Source: CAXMMR01 sp963692975
GTDB taxonomy: Bacteria; Pseudomonadota; Alphaproteobacteria; Acetobacterales; Acetobacteraceae
Direction of reading: 5' to 3'
DNA length: 64,000 nt
Assembly: GCA_963692975.2 (NCBI GenBank)
Contig: CAXMMR010000001.1
Span: forward strand, 62,001-126,000
In this document: one piece after another, positions 62,349-64,000 of the stretch
Position numbering within the stretch: the stretch's first letter is position 1
Layout: the number at the start of each line of letters is the position of its first letter
The notes under the pieces: generated by a model
What the model was told of the DNA's origin: nothing
What the model saw: only the letters and a program-made list of their open reading frames with translations
Databases searched by the model: none
Program-made: the position numbers and the translations under genes

Positions 62349-63877
62349 GCCGGCGCGCCGCCGCGCCGCCGCACCCCAACCGTCGCGCCAACCGTCGCGC
62401 CAACCGTCGCGCCAACCGTCGCGCCAACCGTCGCGCCAACCCTGGCAAGCGTCGCCGTCGTCGACTGGCCGTCCACCAGCGCGGCGAGCAGCACCTCGCC
62501 GCCATGCGCCTGCACGATGTCCGCACCCACCACCTCGGCGAGCGCATAGTCCGCGCCCTTGACCAACACGTCCGGCAGCAGCGCCTCGATCAGCAGCCGT
62601 GGCGTGTCCTCCTCGAAGGCGACCACGCAGTCGACATAGCTGATCGCCGCCATCACCTGCGCCCGCGCCGCCAGCGGGTTGACCGGCCGGCTCGGCCCCT
62701 TCAGCCGAGCGACCGAAGCGTCCGCGTTGAGCCCGACCACCAGCCGGTCGCAGCGCCCCCGCGCCGCCCGCAGCAGCGCGACATGGCCCGGATGGAGCAG
62801 GTCAAAGCACCCGTTGGTGAAGCCGACGCGCAGGCCCTGCCCGCGCCAGCGCTGCACCAGCGCCAGCGTGCCCGCCAGCGGCCGCAGCCCCGGCAGCGCC
62901 TCCTCCGCGTCGTCGCGGCTCTGCAGCTCGTGCAGCACTTCGTCCACCGTCGCCGTCGCCGTGCCGAGCTTGCTCACCACCACGCCGGCGGCCGCATTGG
63001 CCACGTGCATCGCCTGCACCAGCGACAGTCCCGAGGCATGCGCGAGCGCCATCGTCGCGATCACCGTGTCGCCGGCGCCCGAGACGTCGAACACCTCGCG
63101 GGCATGCGTCGGCACCGCGTTCACCGCCCCCTCTCCGTCTGGGCCGTCCGCCTCCACCAACATCATGCCGCGCTCCGAGCGCGTCGCCAGGATCGCGCTC
63201 GCCGCCGCATCCGCCAGCACCCGGCGCGACGCCGCGACCACGCCCTCGTCGTCGTCCACCGCCAGCTTGCTCGCGAGCGCCAGCTCGCGCAGGTTCGGCG
63301 TGATGCAGGTCGCACCACGATAGCGGCCGAAATCCTCGCTCTTGGGGTCGACGAACACCGGCTTGCCCTGGCCGCGCGCCGCCGCGATCACCGCCTCGAT
63401 CACCGGCGCGGCGAGCACGCCCTTGCCGTAATCGGACAGGATCACCGCGTCCGCCGAGGGCAGCAGGCGCTCGATCTCGAGCAGCAGCCCGTCCTGCTCG
63501 GCCGGCTGCAGCGGCAGCCGGCTCTCCTCGTCGGCGCGCACGATCTGCTGCTGCGAGGCGATGAACCGCGTCTTGCAGATCGTCGGCCGCTCGCCGCTCG
63601 CGACCAGCGCGCAGCGTATCCGGCCAATCCCGCCGGCCAGCCGCGCGACCGTCTCGCCCAGCCCGTCCCGGCCGACAAGGCCGACCAGCACCGCCTGCCC
63701 GCCCAGCGTCGCGATGTTGTGGGCGACGTTGCCGGCGCCGCCCAGCATCTCCTGGGTGCGGATGAGATGCAACACCGGGATCGGCGCCTCGGGCGAGATG
63801 CGCTCGATCCGGCCATGCACAAAGCGGTCAAGCATGACGTCGCCGATGCACAGGATGGTGACGCCGGAGAAATCCAT
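62345..63877 (-). CDS. hldE: Bifunctional heptose-7-phosphate kinase / heptose-1-phosphate adenylyltransferase
   Basis: 510 residues from MDFSGVTILCIGDVMLDRFV. The N-terminal PfkB kinase domain has EMLGGAGNVAHNIATLGG and the anion hole FDVSGAGDTVIATMALAHA. The C-terminal adenylyltransferase has VGFTNGCFDLLHPGHVALLR and SRPVNPLAARAQVMAAISYV. After the expected end (GQSTTATLARVGAT) the protein has five VGAT tetrapeptides made by a perfect 12-base tandem repeat, then VRRRGGAPA. An upstream ATG at 63955 would begin in a repeat element and is rejected. Confidence 0.95.
   Translation of the reverse strand: MDFSGVTILCIGDVMLDRFVHGRIERISPEAPIPVLHLIRTQEMLGGAGNVAHNIATLGGQAVLVGLVGRDGLGETVARLAGGIGRIRCALVASGERPTICKTRFIASQQQIVRADEESRLPLQPAEQDGLLLEIERLLPSADAVILSDYGKGVLAAPVIEAVIAAARGQGKPVFVDPKSEDFGRYRGATCITPNLRELALASKLAVDDDEGVVAASRRVLADAAASAILATRSERGMMLVEADGPDGEGAVNAVPTHAREVFDVSGAGDTVIATMALAHASGLSLVQAMHVANAAAGVVVSKLGTATATVDEVLHELQSRDDAEEALPGLRPLAGTLALVQRWRGQGLRVGFTNGCFDLLHPGHVALLRAARGRCDRLVVGLNADASVARLKGPSRPVNPLAARAQVMAAISYVDCVVAFEEDTPRLLIEALLPDVLVKGADYALAEVVGADIVQAHGGEVLLAALVDGQSTTATLARVGATVGATVGATVGATVGATVGVRRRGGAPA
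62381..62440. repeat. 12-base tandem repeat, five perfect copies, in the 3' end of hldE
   Basis: Unit CGTCGCGCCAAC (62381-62392) repeated five times without mismatch. Read on the coding strand it gives (VGAT)5. Copy-number change would add or remove four residues without shifting frame. Confidence 0.95.
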
Positions 63878-63898
63878 CAGCCGCGGGCCGGCAAGGCA

Positions 63899-63955
63899 AG
63901 GCAAGGCAAGGGGCTTTGCCCCTTGACCCCACCAAAGCCTAGGCTTTGGAAACAT
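63899..63955. repeat. Dispersed hairpin repeat, module A variant, upstream of hldE
   Basis: AAGGCAAGGCAAGGGGCTTTG, then CCCCTTGACCCCACCAAAGCC and TAGGCTTTGGAAACATTG. The second stem differs from the usual ATTAAAGGC form, and the first bases form an extra AAGGC tandem. The final 45 bases of the window hold nothing I recognise. Confidence 0.7.
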
Positions 63956-64000
63956 TGACTTGGGGATTGTGGCTCTAGTCGTCCGACAGTCCTGAATGAA

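Noticed and set aside
62381..62440. Possible CRISPR-like direct repeats
   Set aside because: The units are contiguous 12-mers with no spacers and are in frame inside hldE; no CRISPR array or cas gene is seen in the window.

Overview
The window reads as a high-GC alphaproteobacterial chromosome, most likely a member of the Acetobacteraceae or another Rhodospirillales. The reasons are the dnaA-dnaN-recF-gyrB block next to rpsT, mutM, ubiE and coaBC, the four-subunit sdh operon with small membrane anchors, the strong G/C third-position bias, and families of short intergenic hairpin repeats. The genus is inference; no rRNA or tRNA gene is present to test it.

Layout. 1-10.5 kb: replication genes (gyrB partial, recF, dnaN, dnaA, all leftward), rpsT, mutM, then ubiE and coaBC rightward and tyrS leftward. 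10.5-17 kb: anmK, a secreted glycoside-hydrolase-like protein with a C-terminal lectin domain, a YfdX-like periplasmic protein, a DNA methyltransferase with an uncharacterised partner, and gshB. 17.1-21.7 kb: a broken DUF4011-type helicase/nuclease of the anti-phage kind. 21.8-31 kb: a tyrosine phosphatase, sdhCDAB, asd, zwf and a Kir-type potassium channel. 30.3-36.8 kb: a six-gene, tightly coupled leftward operon (DUF3050 heme-oxygenase-like protein, stand-alone adenylation enzyme, MetY-like PLP enzyme, MetA-like acyltransferase, acyl carrier protein, unknown protein). It looks like a carrier-protein-based pathway on homoserine-derived amino acids and is the best candidate for a new system. 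37.5-46 kb: a SWIB protein, a tripartite RND efflux operon and a GT4 glycosyltransferase. 46-57 kb: argG (frameshifted), a membrane SH3-like protein, an IalB-like protein with rlmN, an oxidative operon (GMC oxidoreductase, DoxX, cupin, SMP-30, VOC), a POT transporter and a Lys/Ala-rich coiled-coil protein whose reading frame is twice shifted. 57-64 kb: acs, an agmatinase-family gene and the LPS heptose genes hldE-hldD-gmhB.

Across the window, at least fifteen intergenic spaces carry members of one repeat system. Each is built of a hairpin beginning AAGGCCAG followed by either an ATTAAAGGC..GCCTTTAAAATCCATT module (A) or a CTGGGGCC..GGCCCCAGACCCC module (B). A and B commonly sit as inverted partners at the two edges of a spacer, directly against stop codons. 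In places they have become coding sequence: the signal peptide of the RND membrane-fusion protein, the C-termini of CoaBC and the GmhB-like protein, and the only ATG of the glycosyltransferase. A second, T/A-rich hairpin family (C) frames two more spacers.

Several genes are broken by single-base shifts or in-frame stops: argG, the GMC oxidoreductase, the Lys-rich protein and the helicase. Some of these may be sequencing errors, since argG is normally needed for arginine synthesis.
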